Positions 29,301 to 39,261 are shown, counted from the stretch's first letter. The stretch is 64,000 bases of DNA from Neorhizobium galegae bv. orientalis str. HAMBI 540 (GCF_000731315.1 NZ_HG938354.1:558001-622000), one strand, 5' to 3'. The notes: a model not told the origin generated them from the sequence alone. A program made the numbers and translations.

Positions 29301-29593
29301 AGAGTTTTGAACCGGGTCGTGGTTACACGAAGGAAGATTGGGATGCTGTCGATTTTCCCGAGCTAACCGCGGAAGAGCTCGACAACATGCGCCCCGCGAT
29401 GGACGTGCTACCGGCAGAGTTCTTCAAAGCGATGGAGGAGCATCGCAAATCGCGTGGGCGCCCATCGTTGGAGCATCCCAAAAAGCAAATCACTCTCCGA
29501 TTGGACGAAGATGTAATCGCTAAATTTCGCGCAAGCGGAAAAGGTTGGCAGGGTCGGATAAACGAAGCTTTGCGAAAAGCTTCAGGTGTATAG
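29276..29593 (+). CDS. brnA: BrnA-family antitoxin
   Basis: A 105-residue antitoxin of the BrnA (DUF4415) family. The N-terminal part, rich in acidic and aromatic residues (D-W-D-A-V-D-F-P-E-L-T), would wrap the toxin. The C-terminal K-K-Q-I-T-L-R-L-D-E-D-V-I-A-K-F-R followed by G-W-Q-G-R-I-N-E-A-L-R is the ribbon-helix-helix-like DNA-binding region seen in this family. ATG 29276 lies within the end of brnT, giving coupled translation. The complex is expected to repress its own promoter. Confidence 0.9.
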   Translation: MATKNQKMKSFEPGRGYTKEDWDAVDFPELTAEELDNMRPAMDVLPAEFFKAMEEHRKSRGRPSLEHPKKQITLRLDEDVIAKFRASGKGWQGRINEALRKASGV

Positions 29594-29733
29594 CCGGCTC
29601 ATAAAACTAGCGCATTTTTAGCGCAGCGCGGTATTCGCTGTCTTAGTCAGAACAGCTTTTTTGATGGTGACGGCGGGCGCCGTCTTCCTTGACGATGTAG
29701 GTGAGTTAACCTCTCTGAGGAACAGGCCGGCCC

Positions 29734-31953
29734 TTAGTCAGTCGTCTCGAGCCCCAACGCAACCCTTGCGTCGCGCAAGCCGCGGGCGGCATCGCGGTTT
29801 CCAGTCTCAGCCACCGCTTCAAATATACGCATGGCGTCTCCGGCGCGGTTCAGGTTGATGAAGGCATAACCCCTCAGCACAAGTAAATCGGTGGTTTCCG
29901 GTTGCAGAAGCGCGCGTTGGTCCAAATAGATGAGAGCCTCGCGATAGCGCCCGGCGTCAAAGGCCAGATTGGCGCGATTGGCAAGGATGGCCACCTGGAG
30001 TTCGGACGAGCGCTGCATGCTCTGCGGCGCCTTGGTTGCGGCAACGGCGGCCTTGTCGGTGAGGCCGAGCCTCAAATAGGCGAGACTCTGGCCATAAGCC
30101 GCGTCCTCACGCGTGGCCTGCACGGAGGAGCCTAGTGCCGCCTGAAAGGCGTCGGCTGCCTCCAGGGGCCGGTTCAGATCCATCAGGCACCATCCGCGCT
30201 GCAGTGCGGCTTGAGGCGAAAGATTTTCCACTCCGCTACGGACATCGCACATTGTCCGACCGGCGGATGTTGTTGGGCGGGGCTGTCGGGATACCACCAC
30301 AGATGCTGCGGCATTCGTCTGTCGCGATCGGGTTGCGTCCCCCTTTCCGCTTTGCGGCACTGGCTCAGATGCGACTTGTGGAGGCTGGGCAGCTGAGATG
30401 ATGCCGAGATCGGCGATGCGTCGTGAACGCCCCGCCCAGGCTGCTCGGATCGCTTCTGTTCCAGCGCGGTCATTCAACTGCTGTCGGGTTATGGCAAGTC
30501 CATAGGCGGACGGCTCGTCGTCTGCCTTCCACTGGAGCGCGGTCTCGAACCACCGTGCTGCCGTGTGTGGCTGGTTGAACGCGCGCGCATACCAGCCAAG
30601 CTGCTGGGCGGTGGGCACATATTTCGCCTGTAGGGCCGTTCGGGCGATGCGTTGGAGAATCTCGGTCGCAATTTGCGGCGAAGGATCGCTCGCCAACAGA
30701 TTGGCCGTGGCTGCCAGATATGTCGCGCTTGCCTCTTCGGAGCTGTCGCGCCAAGGGTACATGACGTCCTCCGCTCGTGCCGCCTGTCCGCTCTTGAGGA
30801 GCGAGAGGGCAAGACCTTGCGACGCCGACACACTCTTCTCGATCTGTCCTGCCTTCGAGAACCATTGCTCAGCCTGCCGGGCCTCGTCATGACGCAGTGC
30901 GTACCATCCCAGGAGCAAGGCGTCCGAGGCTTTTCCTTCAGCCTCAGCCATCCGGCGCAGGCGCTCCAGATAGTCCGGGGCTACGTCGCTGCCGGGGGTC
31001 TCGTTTGCCGCCGCAACCAGCCGGCGTGCAAGATCGTTGCGGATGGGCTCGAATTCCTTTTCCCGCTCCAGGGCGAGGAGCGGAGTGAGTGACGATGAGG
31101 AAAGAAGGGCCGCGGCCTTCTGGACCGTGGCAACCCGTTGCTGTTCGACCGTACAATTTTCCAGGACGTAGCGATACACGTCCACGCCCCGCGTCTCGCG
31201 ATCCGTGCGGGTGAAGGCTTCTGCCAGGCGCCACAGAACATCGACGTCACTACAGGTGCGCAGGGCAGGGGCTTCTGCCGCCAGAGTGATGACCGTCTGA
31301 TACTGTTTCAAATCGGAGGCGTTGATCAGCCGCACGCGGTTTTCCGCCAGATTCAAGCGCTCCAGAAGATCCTGTGGCGGCTGCCACGTCCTGTCCATCG
31401 CCTGACGTTCCGCAATGGCCTTGCGGACTTCGCTGTAGCGCCCCTCGGCATATTGTCGCCACACCTCCTCAAGCCGTTCATCCTGCCCCATCGGTATTTC
31501 GAGCGGATTGGCAGGCGGTGTCCAGTCGGGATAGAGGGCTCGCAACCGTGCAATCTCTGCCTGTAGACGTGCATTGTCGCCACGAGCAGCGAAGTAGCGA
31601 AGTGCAGAGAGGTCTGGCTCCGGCTTTGGTTCTGCCGCCGGAGGCGCCGGATCTCCAGCCTGGTCGGTTTCTCTTGTCTTGGGCTGAAGCTGCGCCTGTT
31701 CCTGCATTGCCGCGGGGGGAACGGCAGTATCGGGCGCGCCCTGGCCCTCAGCCTGAACCGTGAGGATCCGCTGAGCCAAGGCCCGCGGATCGGCAGGCAC
31801 GGCTTGTTGCGCGACGCGCTCTGGTTCCGACCTGACCGCAGCTGCCACGTTTGCAGGTAGGCTAGGAAGGCTTACCTTGTCGCGCAGGCTTGCGGCGAAG
31901 CCTCCGCCAATCAGGGTGGCCGTGAGAAGGACAAGCGGGAGCTTCATAGACAT
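29734..31953 (-). CDS. TPR-repeat protein of the cellulose operon (BcsK-like)
   Basis: A 739-residue protein with an N-terminal hydrophobic segment (L-P-L-V-L-L-T-A-T-L-I-G-G-G-F-A), a Pro/Ala/Gln-rich linker and a long helical region of tetratricopeptide-like repeats (for example L-G-W-Y-A-R-A-F-N-Q-P-H-T-A-A-R-W-F near the middle and the repeats at the C-terminus). In rhizobial cellulose operons a TPR protein occupies this position and likely acts in periplasmic passage or assembly of the glucan. ATG 31953 is preceded by GGGAG; ATG 31947 would form an ATGA overlap with the GH8 gene and is equally likely. It is the last gene of the operon and converges on brnA. Confidence 0.8.
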   Translation of the reverse strand: MSMKLPLVLLTATLIGGGFAASLRDKVSLPSLPANVAAAVRSEPERVAQQAVPADPRALAQRILTVQAEGQGAPDTAVPPAAMQEQAQLQPKTRETDQAGDPAPPAAEPKPEPDLSALRYFAARGDNARLQAEIARLRALYPDWTPPANPLEIPMGQDERLEEVWRQYAEGRYSEVRKAIAERQAMDRTWQPPQDLLERLNLAENRVRLINASDLKQYQTVITLAAEAPALRTCSDVDVLWRLAEAFTRTDRETRGVDVYRYVLENCTVEQQRVATVQKAAALLSSSSLTPLLALEREKEFEPIRNDLARRLVAAANETPGSDVAPDYLERLRRMAEAEGKASDALLLGWYALRHDEARQAEQWFSKAGQIEKSVSASQGLALSLLKSGQAARAEDVMYPWRDSSEEASATYLAATANLLASDPSPQIATEILQRIARTALQAKYVPTAQQLGWYARAFNQPHTAARWFETALQWKADDEPSAYGLAITRQQLNDRAGTEAIRAAWAGRSRRIADLGIISAAQPPQVASEPVPQSGKGDATRSRQTNAAASVVVSRQPRPTTSAGRTMCDVRSGVENLSPQAALQRGWCLMDLNRPLEAADAFQAALGSSVQATREDAAYGQSLAYLRLGLTDKAAVAATKAPQSMQRSSELQVAILANRANLAFDAGRYREALIYLDQRALLQPETTDLLVLRGYAFINLNRAGDAMRIFEAVAETGNRDAARGLRDARVALGLETTD

Positions 31954-32990
31954 GAGGGATATTTCTCCCGAATGCCCGCCAGGACCAGCAATTGCAGCGT
32001 CGCGGGATAATAGAGATCGGGCTGGAACTGGATCGACGACGGCGGGAGGGGCGTGCCGTCGACGCGGCATGCCAGGAAATCACGGATGGCGCGATAGCCC
32101 GGATCACTCAGGGTCTCGATCGGCCGTCCCGTCAGCAAGTCGATCACAGCCGGGATGCCATGCTCATCCACCATGGCGTCCATCAGGCCGCGCATGAGTT
32201 CCGGATCATTGATATTACTTCTGGCAAGATACAGCGGAATACGGATGGCGTTATAGGAGAAGTGTGCCTCGAAACCCTTGGCAGGGACAGGATGCTGCTT
32301 GAGGCTGACCCATTCCGGGGGAAGCCGGGCGGGGTCTATCTGCAACGTGCGGATCAGTGCCAGTCCGTCGTCTGACAGTGCCTGCCACCGGTCGGATGGC
32401 GCAAGAATACCCATCACGGGCAGCGCTTCGAAGATCCAGTAGGACGGATTGACGACGGGTCCGTCTTGGCGGTCCGCAGCCCGAAACCCAATTGCTCCTG
32501 GCAAAAGAATGGTCCGCCCGCCTGCCGAAATGACCGTCTTCGACAGAATGCTCTGCGCCATCCGTGCCGCGGCCTGAATGAAGTCCATTCGCTTCCATCT
32601 TGAGCCTGCAAGGCCCAGCGCGTAAGCGATTAACAGGTCTCCGTCCGTCGCATTGTTGATATCTTGGACATGAGGAGACGCGTCGGGTTCCCATTTCCAA
32701 GCCGAAAGCCCATCGTCCCGCAATAGCAATTCGGTGCGGGTAAAGGACCAGATCCGCTCGAAGTCCGAGGGACTATCGGCAAGGTAGGCAAGCAACAGGC
32801 CGTAGCCCTGGCCTTCGCTGTGGCTGATGGCGCCATTGCCATTGTCGACGATGCGGCCGTTGGGTTCGAGGAACTTCTCCTTGTAGGCCGACCATTCCCG
32901 GCCCAGGATCAGCGGTTCCTTGGCCTGCGTGGATCCGGCAGAGCTGAGAAGCGTCAGGCAAACCACCAGCGTGATCAGGCGTAACATCAT
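31944..32990 (-). CDS. bcsZ: Periplasmic endo-1,4-beta-glucanase, GH8 family
   Basis: A 348-residue glycoside hydrolase family 8 enzyme of the cellulose operon (BcsZ, called CelC in Agrobacterium). A signal peptide is evident (L-I-T-L-V-V-C-L-T-L-L-S-S-A-G-S-T-Q-A). The catalytic acid segment S-H-S-E-G-Q-G-Y-G and the downstream N-N-A-T-D-G-D-L-L-I-A-Y segment, both diagnostic for bacterial GH8 cellulases, are present. It trims beta-glucan during export. Start and stop overlap the neighbouring genes (ATGA with bcsB), so the operon is translationally coupled. Confidence 0.93.
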   Translation of the reverse strand: MMLRLITLVVCLTLLSSAGSTQAKEPLILGREWSAYKEKFLEPNGRIVDNGNGAISHSEGQGYGLLLAYLADSPSDFERIWSFTRTELLLRDDGLSAWKWEPDASPHVQDINNATDGDLLIAYALGLAGSRWKRMDFIQAAARMAQSILSKTVISAGGRTILLPGAIGFRAADRQDGPVVNPSYWIFEALPVMGILAPSDRWQALSDDGLALIRTLQIDPARLPPEWVSLKQHPVPAKGFEAHFSYNAIRIPLYLARSNINDPELMRGLMDAMVDEHGIPAVIDLLTGRPIETLSDPGYRAIRDFLACRVDGTPLPPSSIQFQPDLYYPATLQLLVLAGIREKYPSCL

Positions 32991-35359
32991 TTCCGCCTCC
33001 CAAGTCGGCTAAGGACGGATGCGGTGGCAAGCCCGAAGATGACCGCAAATACGACCAGAAGGATGGTGTAGGCGAGGACATTGGTGGACAACCAGTTGGT
33101 GAGAACCAGTCGATAATTGTTCAACGACACGCCGCCTGTCGAGCGGTAATCAATTTGGTTCTCCGCAAGCACGGTGACGGTATCGGTCTTGCTCGCATAG
33201 GCGCTCAACCGACCGCCAACATCACCCCACCGATCCAGCCTGGTTATCATCTCGACTGAGGTCTTCAATTCGGCCGATGTCGGACTGGTGACCAGCGTCC
33301 AGCTGGCCTCACCTGAGGGGCTTGGGCCTTGCGCAATCAGCAGGCTGTGTGTCGGAGATGGACGAAACGGGGCTTCCGTACTGGGCAGGATCCGCAGAGA
33401 CGCGGCGGAAATGTCGAAATTGCGTTGCAGCCACGCCTGGAACGCGCTCACTTGTCCGCTCCAGATTCCGCCGCTGACACGCGTGCGCCATTGCTCGAAT
33501 GCCGCAGATGTTGGAGCCGCGGGCGCTGCTAGCGGCGATGCTGGCCTCCAGGATGTTGCACCATCGGCAGCGATGGCGGTCTGCGCAAGGAGCCTGGCAG
33601 GCATCTGGGAAAGGCTGCCAAAAAAGATGGCGTTGCGATCGCCCACGGCCGTGGGCGTTGCAACAAGCTCCGTTGCAATCACGTGCCCCGCCGCTAGTGC
33701 CAGCTTTCCCATGAAGGTCGATACCGCCGACATCGTGTCAGCGTCGAAACGATCGACGAAAAGTTGAAGTGGCTCTTCGTCGCGTGCGTAGGGATACCCG
33801 GTGGCGGCCAGCGCCGCCAGGTTGGGAGTACGTCCGATCCGGCCAAAGGCTGGCATCCGCCATTCGGACGTATTGAAGATGGCGAGGCGCGGTTCGGCAA
33901 CCGCCGTCGAACCTGGAGCACAGAGCGTATCCGCTTCCGTGGTGATGATCGCCTCCAGGCCGATCGTGTTGAGGCCAGGCCTGATGTGACGCAGGGCGAC
34001 CTTGATGGGAAGGTGCCGCAGGATCCCGCCCTTCGAGGAGGTGATCGGGACGGTCGAGGCTATGTTGCCGTTCACATAGACGTCGATATGGCTGCCCGGC
34101 AGGACGGCGTCGGTGAATGCCGCGTCCAAAAGCAACTGCCCTTCTCCAAAGGCGTTGGCGTAGAAGTCCGACGGGACCGCAAGATTGAAGTTGGTGCTTA
34201 CACGGCGTCCCGGAAATTCAATTGTCTCCATACCAAGCTGCGACAGGGCAAGGGTCTCACCGCCAAACAGGAGCGGTGCATCCGGTGTGCTCCACCGCTG
34301 GGTGCTGATGACGTCACGACGCACTGCGAGAGAGCGATCCAGCGGGGTCACGAATGTATCGATCGCGGCGCGAATGTCGCTCCAACGCGGGCCGGTGATG
34401 AGAAGAACTGGCTGATCCGTCTGCGGATCAACGGCCCAGGTCAGCAAGCTGCCGTTTTGAGCCGCGGCGGGCAATCCCGGAAAGACCGGCTGCAGTTCAG
34501 CCGCAGTACCGATCACAATGCCCAGATGTCCTGGCCTGGGTGCTGGCAATCGCTGCGAATGGAACGAGAAGCTCTGGCTTGGCATGCCGGCGAGCAGCGA
34601 CAGGCCCTGTGCAAGCCGAAGGAGCGGAACTGTCGCGCCTGGCTGCCCGAGGGTTGGAAGCAGTACCTCGAACGATGTCGCGCCCTTGGCATCGGCACCG
34701 ATGGCCCGGATGGCCTCGGCGATGGAGGGTGCCGTACCGGTCTGTCCTCCAAGCGTGAGAAAGGTTTCGGCGGGATCAATCCTTGTCCAGAGCTCATAGG
34801 TGGAGCGGATGTCGCAATCAGTCCTGTGCCGCTGGTTGGCCCGAAATTCGATTTGGTTGGAGCCGGCCTGCAGAATGCCCGCTGGCACCTCCAACGACAC
34901 AGTGCGCGGCCTGTCCGCAGCGCTGATGGCTTCATCTGCAACTTGACGTCCGTTGAGCAGAACCGTCAAGCGCGATGCTTCCGGGGCGACCACGATGGCG
35001 TTGCGAAAGCTGAATGCGAGGCTGATTGGACCGGAAACCTGCTGTTCGGTCAGGTAGATCGACCATGATCGGCGGTCGAGCTCGCCCGTCAGGGCCAGTT
35101 CCTGCACGGGAAGGATATAGCGGCGGTTCTGCTGCTCCGGCGGTCGAGCCGAGGGAGAGGTGTCGGATCGCTGGTCGTTGTTCGGCGCAGGTTGCGCCGC
35201 CGGGCCGCGCGGGAGCTCAGGCAGTTTGGGTGCCGGGGCAACGGGGACGGATGGCCCTTCCGGCCCCATGTCGAACGGCGCCGCCTGGGCGAGGACGGGC
35301 CCGGTTGCAGCAAGCCAGATGACGAAGATCGGGAGTAGGAAAAAAGGACGGCGTGTCAT
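32987..35359 (-). CDS. bcsB: Cellulose synthase periplasmic subunit BcsB
   Basis: A 790-residue BcsB protein: signal peptide (residues about 5-28), a Pro-rich stretch, alternating carbohydrate-binding and flavodoxin-like domains, and a C-terminal transmembrane anchor (L-A-Y-T-I-L-L-V-V-F-A-V-I-F-G) that packs against BcsA. The start is set at ATG 35359, which overlaps the bcsA stop as ATGA and gives a proper signal peptide; the longer upstream frame is inside bcsA. BcsB guides the nascent glucan through the periplasm. Confidence 0.92.
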   Translation of the reverse strand: MTRRPFFLLPIFVIWLAATGPVLAQAAPFDMGPEGPSVPVAPAPKLPELPRGPAAQPAPNNDQRSDTSPSARPPEQQNRRYILPVQELALTGELDRRSWSIYLTEQQVSGPISLAFSFRNAIVVAPEASRLTVLLNGRQVADEAISAADRPRTVSLEVPAGILQAGSNQIEFRANQRHRTDCDIRSTYELWTRIDPAETFLTLGGQTGTAPSIAEAIRAIGADAKGATSFEVLLPTLGQPGATVPLLRLAQGLSLLAGMPSQSFSFHSQRLPAPRPGHLGIVIGTAAELQPVFPGLPAAAQNGSLLTWAVDPQTDQPVLLITGPRWSDIRAAIDTFVTPLDRSLAVRRDVISTQRWSTPDAPLLFGGETLALSQLGMETIEFPGRRVSTNFNLAVPSDFYANAFGEGQLLLDAAFTDAVLPGSHIDVYVNGNIASTVPITSSKGGILRHLPIKVALRHIRPGLNTIGLEAIITTEADTLCAPGSTAVAEPRLAIFNTSEWRMPAFGRIGRTPNLAALAATGYPYARDEEPLQLFVDRFDADTMSAVSTFMGKLALAAGHVIATELVATPTAVGDRNAIFFGSLSQMPARLLAQTAIAADGATSWRPASPLAAPAAPTSAAFEQWRTRVSGGIWSGQVSAFQAWLQRNFDISAASLRILPSTEAPFRPSPTHSLLIAQGPSPSGEASWTLVTSPTSAELKTSVEMITRLDRWGDVGGRLSAYASKTDTVTVLAENQIDYRSTGGVSLNNYRLVLTNWLSTNVLAYTILLVVFAVIFGLATASVLSRLGRRK

Positions 35360-37521
35360 GTACCCTTCCCCATACCCCGGAAGAGATAGATCAGCCCACG
35401 GCTTGTCTGGTAGAGCGACAGCCCGAGAAACCAGAGCGTGCCGCGGACAAGGCCCGGATTGCGCCTGCGGCTCGTCTGGAACTCTGCCCATTGCGCGGAA
35501 TTGGCAAACAGGAGATCGGCGATCCAACGGTGGTCGAGCGCATCGCGCGGCCGGTATTGGCAGCCGACCTGAACGGTGTCGCCGGACGATTGCGCGCCCC
35601 GAATGACGATCGGCAACAGGGCAAGCTCCTGCTGTTCATCATGGGGCCTGAACCGCAGCACGGCTTCCGCGCCGGGGCGGATGCTCGACAATTGTTTGCC
35701 GAACACCTGCAGGCCCGCTCCGCCCACCGAGACATCCTCGATCGAGGCGGGATACCAGCTGCCCTCGACGCCAAACTCGCAACGTCGCCGGACCCTTATG
35801 CGTCGCGAGGACGATTTTTCGCCGCGCTCCGAGACCACTCCCAGCGCGCATCCGGCGAGAATGAGGTTGATAATGTTCCAGCCGCCAACGACGAGGGTGA
35901 CGTCCGCCTTGTAAGGCTCGGTATAGATTTTAAAGATCGTCATGATGACGGCGACGATCTGCACCGCAAAGATCACGAAGAACGGTCTGCTGATTTCCGA
36001 AAGTCGATTGACGGAGACGGATTCATCCTTGGCGGTGACCTTGAATGTCGGCTTCCTCGGATTGACCATGACCGACACGACCGCCGGAAGAAGATGGACT
36101 GTCTGCACGAACTCATAGAGCTCGGAGATCCAGGGCCAGCGGAACGAGCCGTACAGATAGTTCTGCATCATTAGGTTCACCAGCATGTAGGCCAGCGTGT
36201 AGGCGAGGAACTCGCCACCGGACGCGGTGAAGATCTCCAGGTCGAAGAAGATATAGAAGAGCGGCGCGATGAGAAAAATCGTGCGCGGGAAAGGAAACAG
36301 CCAGAACAGCGTCGACGACATGTAGCAGAACCTCTGTGGGATCGAGAGGCCGCTTTTCAGGAAGGGCATGCGAAAACGCAGGATCTGCATCATTCCTTGC
36401 GCCCAGCGGCTTCGCTGGCCGATGAAGCTGGCAAAGGTCGCCGGTTGAAGGCCTGCGATCAGAGGCTTGTCGACGTAGATGCTGTTCCACCCCGTACTGT
36501 GCAGTTCGAGCGCGGTCTCGCAGTCTTCCGTGATGCTCATGCCGCTGAAGCCGTTGGTCGTCTCCAGCGCGCGGCGGCTCAAGACAGCGGCAGAACCGCA
36601 GAAGAAGGAGGCGTTCCACTTGTCCAGACCGCGTTGGATGATGCCGTAGAACATCTCGTTCTCGCTCGGCATGCGCTCGAAGGTGCGCAGGTTCCTCTCA
36701 AGAGGATCTGGATTGAGGAAGAAGTGCGGCGTCTGGACCAGGAACAGCTTCGGGTCTTCCTCGAAATAGCCGACTGTCTCGAGCAGGAAGTCGCGTGCCG
36801 GCGCATGGTCGGCATCGAAGACAGCGATTAGCTGGCCTTGCGAGTGGGCAAGGCCGTTGTTGAGATTGCCGGCCTTGGCATGCTCGTTGCGCTCGCGCGT
36901 AAGGTAGTTTGCACCCAGCTGCCGGCAGAGGTCAGACAGCAAGGCGTGACGCGCGACGGCCGTCTCCGACTCGCGAACATCGGCCGAATTGCGCTTCTGC
37001 AATGTTCCACCGTCATCCAGCAACCAAACCCTCAGCCTGTCTGCCGGATAGTCCATCGCCTTTGCTGCGGCGATGGTGTTGGCCAGCAGCATCGCATCCT
37101 CGTTGTAGGAAGGAATAAACACGTCGACCGCAGGAAAGGTTTTCTGTTGGCCTGCCCGCGACGGGCGCGACGCAAGCGGCATCGCCACGATGAACAGGCT
37201 GAGAAACAGCATCAGAATGTTGTACATCTCCGCCAGGTACAACAGCATTCCCGGGATAAAGTTCTCCGGCTGATTGATGGGGGGCAGGGTTTCGGTGGTG
37301 CGCCAGTAGGCATAGCGCAGGACAATGGAAACGCCGAAGGCGAGTGCCACAAGCCGCCAGCGCCCATCTGACTTGAGAAGCTTCAGTCCGCCCATGATAA
37401 TGACGACCGTCACGCTTACGATCAGCTGGGTCTGCAGATTGACAGGCAGGGTGATCACGCTGACCACACAGGCTGCCATGATCGTCCACAAGATGATGCC
37501 CAGGGCCTTTTGCATGGTCAT
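35356..37521 (-). CDS. bcsA: Cellulose synthase catalytic subunit BcsA (UDP-forming)
   Basis: A 721-residue family-2 glycosyltransferase that polymerises UDP-glucose into beta-1,4-glucan. All catalytic motifs are intact: D169-D170-G-G, D236-A-D238, T331-E332-D333 and Q369-R-S-R-W373. About eight transmembrane segments flank the catalytic domain. The C-terminal PilZ domain carries R574-I-R-V-R-R-R580 and D596-V-S-V-G-G, so activation by cyclic di-GMP is expected. It lies directly downstream of bcsN (24 bases) and overlaps bcsB. Confidence 0.96.
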   Translation of the reverse strand: MTMQKALGIILWTIMAACVVSVITLPVNLQTQLIVSVTVVIIMGGLKLLKSDGRWRLVALAFGVSIVLRYAYWRTTETLPPINQPENFIPGMLLYLAEMYNILMLFLSLFIVAMPLASRPSRAGQQKTFPAVDVFIPSYNEDAMLLANTIAAAKAMDYPADRLRVWLLDDGGTLQKRNSADVRESETAVARHALLSDLCRQLGANYLTRERNEHAKAGNLNNGLAHSQGQLIAVFDADHAPARDFLLETVGYFEEDPKLFLVQTPHFFLNPDPLERNLRTFERMPSENEMFYGIIQRGLDKWNASFFCGSAAVLSRRALETTNGFSGMSITEDCETALELHSTGWNSIYVDKPLIAGLQPATFASFIGQRSRWAQGMMQILRFRMPFLKSGLSIPQRFCYMSSTLFWLFPFPRTIFLIAPLFYIFFDLEIFTASGGEFLAYTLAYMLVNLMMQNYLYGSFRWPWISELYEFVQTVHLLPAVVSVMVNPRKPTFKVTAKDESVSVNRLSEISRPFFVIFAVQIVAVIMTIFKIYTEPYKADVTLVVGGWNIINLILAGCALGVVSERGEKSSSRRIRVRRRCEFGVEGSWYPASIEDVSVGGAGLQVFGKQLSSIRPGAEAVLRFRPHDEQQELALLPIVIRGAQSSGDTVQVGCQYRPRDALDHRWIADLLFANSAQWAEFQTSRRRNPGLVRGTLWFLGLSLYQTSRGLIYLFRGMGKGT

Positions 37522-37545
37522 TCCTTTGGCACGTGGCGCTAAGCG

Positions 37546-38538
37546 CTAGTGCGCCGCTTCACGATCGCCTGGGTTGGAGCAGACGGGCGACATGGGCGCG
37601 GCATCAATGCAATCGGGGGAGGGCACGGCAACCCGTGCCCTGCCCGCGTTCTCGGCGGTGTGAGAGGCCGGCGGTGGTACTGGAACGACCATGGCGTCAT
37701 CAGACGGCGCGCTCGAAGCCGCGGGAGCGGCGGTCGTCGCGACCGGCAAGACAGGAGCCGCAGCCGGTGCTGCCGGGCCGCGCCGCGTTATGGCAGAAGT
37801 GGTGCTCCGGTCGACCTGGGAACGCGAGTAGCTGAATGGGAACGTCTGCGCGGACGGTTGGGCGGCAGGATAGATCGGTTGACCGGTCTGGCCGATCCTT
37901 GGGTCACCGGAGGATGGGCTGCCGAAGGGGTTCCAGATTTCGCCGTGGAAGGTGCCGATCAGCGTGTAGCCGTACATGACGCTCAGAAGCTCACTTTCGT
38001 TCGCGCGGTTGTCGCACAGGCGCAGCCTCATCTGGACCATGCCGAAATCCCGGCCGATGCCGCTTCCGCTGCTGCGGGAGCGGATCTGCTGCCAGCCGAA
38101 GAGGCAGGCATCTCCGCCAGCGCTGCGGCCTGATGCATAGGCAAACGGGCCATAGGCGTTCTGCAGGTAGATATTCGAACGCGTCATACGCACACCGGGC
38201 ACCGCAGCCGCATATTCACGCCGGAGAGCTGCCTCGTTGACGGTTCGATAAGGCGCCATGCTGGTGTTGCTGCCCTGCGAGCCGCCGATAAAGCTGACCT
38301 TCAGGTAGTTCTGGCCAGGGATGCTGGAGTTGGTGGCCAAGGACACCGTCTGCTCGGTCGCGTTGGTGCGTTGTGTCTGGACAACACCCAATACGGAGGG
38401 CCCACCGGGCGGCGGCATGATCAGCGCTTTGTCGGCGGATAGAAGCTCTGGGCCCACGGGGGCTTTGACGGTACCTGCAGTGCCACAGCCGGTCAGCATT
38501 GATACGAGCAACAGTGTTGTCAAGCGAGCCTCAATCAC
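37546..38538 (-). CDS. bcsN: Cellulose biosynthesis lipoprotein BcsN
   Basis: A 330-residue protein at the head of the cellulose operon. It starts with GTG at 38538 and has a lipoprotein signal ending in L-T-G-C (Cys18), so it is likely anchored in a membrane facing the periplasm. The middle contains the conserved-looking V-S-F-I-G-G-S-Q-G and C-L-F-G-W-Q-Q-I segments; the C-terminus is Pro/Ala-rich and disordered. BcsN is restricted to Rhizobiales cellulose loci and its exact role is not known. A TATAAC hexamer on this strand (plus-strand 38561-38566) may be its -10 element. Confidence 0.85.
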   Translation of the reverse strand: MIEARLTTLLLVSMLTGCGTAGTVKAPVGPELLSADKALIMPPPGGPSVLGVVQTQRTNATEQTVSLATNSSIPGQNYLKVSFIGGSQGSNTSMAPYRTVNEAALRREYAAAVPGVRMTRSNIYLQNAYGPFAYASGRSAGGDACLFGWQQIRSRSSGSGIGRDFGMVQMRLRLCDNRANESELLSVMYGYTLIGTFHGEIWNPFGSPSSGDPRIGQTGQPIYPAAQPSAQTFPFSYSRSQVDRSTTSAITRRGPAAPAAAPVLPVATTAAPAASSAPSDDAMVVPVPPPASHTAENAGRARVAVPSPDCIDAAPMSPVCSNPGDREAAH

Positions 38539-38937
38539 CGTAAATTCCGTTCAGTCCTAGGTTATACACGTGAGAGGAATCTCAAGACGATTTGCGGTAG
38601 AGGGTAACTTACTCACAACGATGGTTAACAGATCGTAAATGCTTAATGCTCGATTAAGGATTTTTGGGGCTTGCACGGAGCTTCGGCGCGGCCGCGGCAC
38701 ACAGGAACAAGGCGGCCAAAGCGGTCGCGGTCGATTCCTCTTACGCTGCGGATCGCGCAAATAACGCATGGCCGCATATCAGCCCGTGGAAGACGGTTCG
38801 ATCTTTTCCACCCAGTTTGGCCTGGGAAAGAAGGGTAGGTGGCCGCCTGCTTGATCAGCGTCTCGAAATCCGCCTTGCCGTCGCTCCAGACGCCTGCAAC
38901 GGTCGCTCTGCTGGTCGGGCCGCAGGTGGCGGGCGTG

Positions 38938-39117
38938 TCAAACATCGGCCGGCGGACCGAGCGCACCATCGTGCAGCAGCGCCACGCGGCCGGCGACCAT
39001 GAAGACATGGTCCGGATTATGGGTGGAAAGGTTGAGCGAAACTCCCTCGGCCGCCAGGCGGCGGATATCGGAATGCACCCGCATCTGGTTGCCATGGTCG
39101 AGGGTGGCAGTCGGCTC
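38938..39117 (-). pseudogene. Fragment of an ABC transporter ATPase (FecE/siderophore type)
   Basis: On the minus strand a 59-codon stretch reads E-P-T-A-T-L-D-H-G-N-Q ... followed by S-T-H-N-P-D-H-V-F and V-A-L-L-H-D-G-A-L-G-P-P-A-D-V. This is the Walker B/D-loop to H-loop section of an iron-siderophore-type ABC ATPase. It is cut by a stop at its 3' end, and no Walker A or signature precedes it. The rest of the gene is missing, so this is a decayed remnant between the cellulose operon and the catabolic region. Confidence 0.7.
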
Positions 39118-39142
39118 GTGGGGCCACGGGTTGCGGATCCCT

Positions 39143-39159
39143 ATTTCAGCCTTTGAAAC
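39143..39159. promoter_or_regulatory. IclR-type palindrome, site 1 (TctC operon)
   Basis: ATTTCA-GCCTT-TGAAAC, matching the ATTTCA-N5-TGAAAT pattern with one mismatch in the last base. It lies about 100 bases upstream of the tctC-like start. Three further copies precede the other transcription units of this region. Confidence 0.6.
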
Positions 39160-39261
39160 AGATGCCCCGCTGCAATAGCCGAGGCTCTGCTTTTGTCTAT
39201 GATCCATCCCCACCGGAACAAGAAGCATCAAGCGCCGATCCGGTTTGAGGGAGGAGAAACA

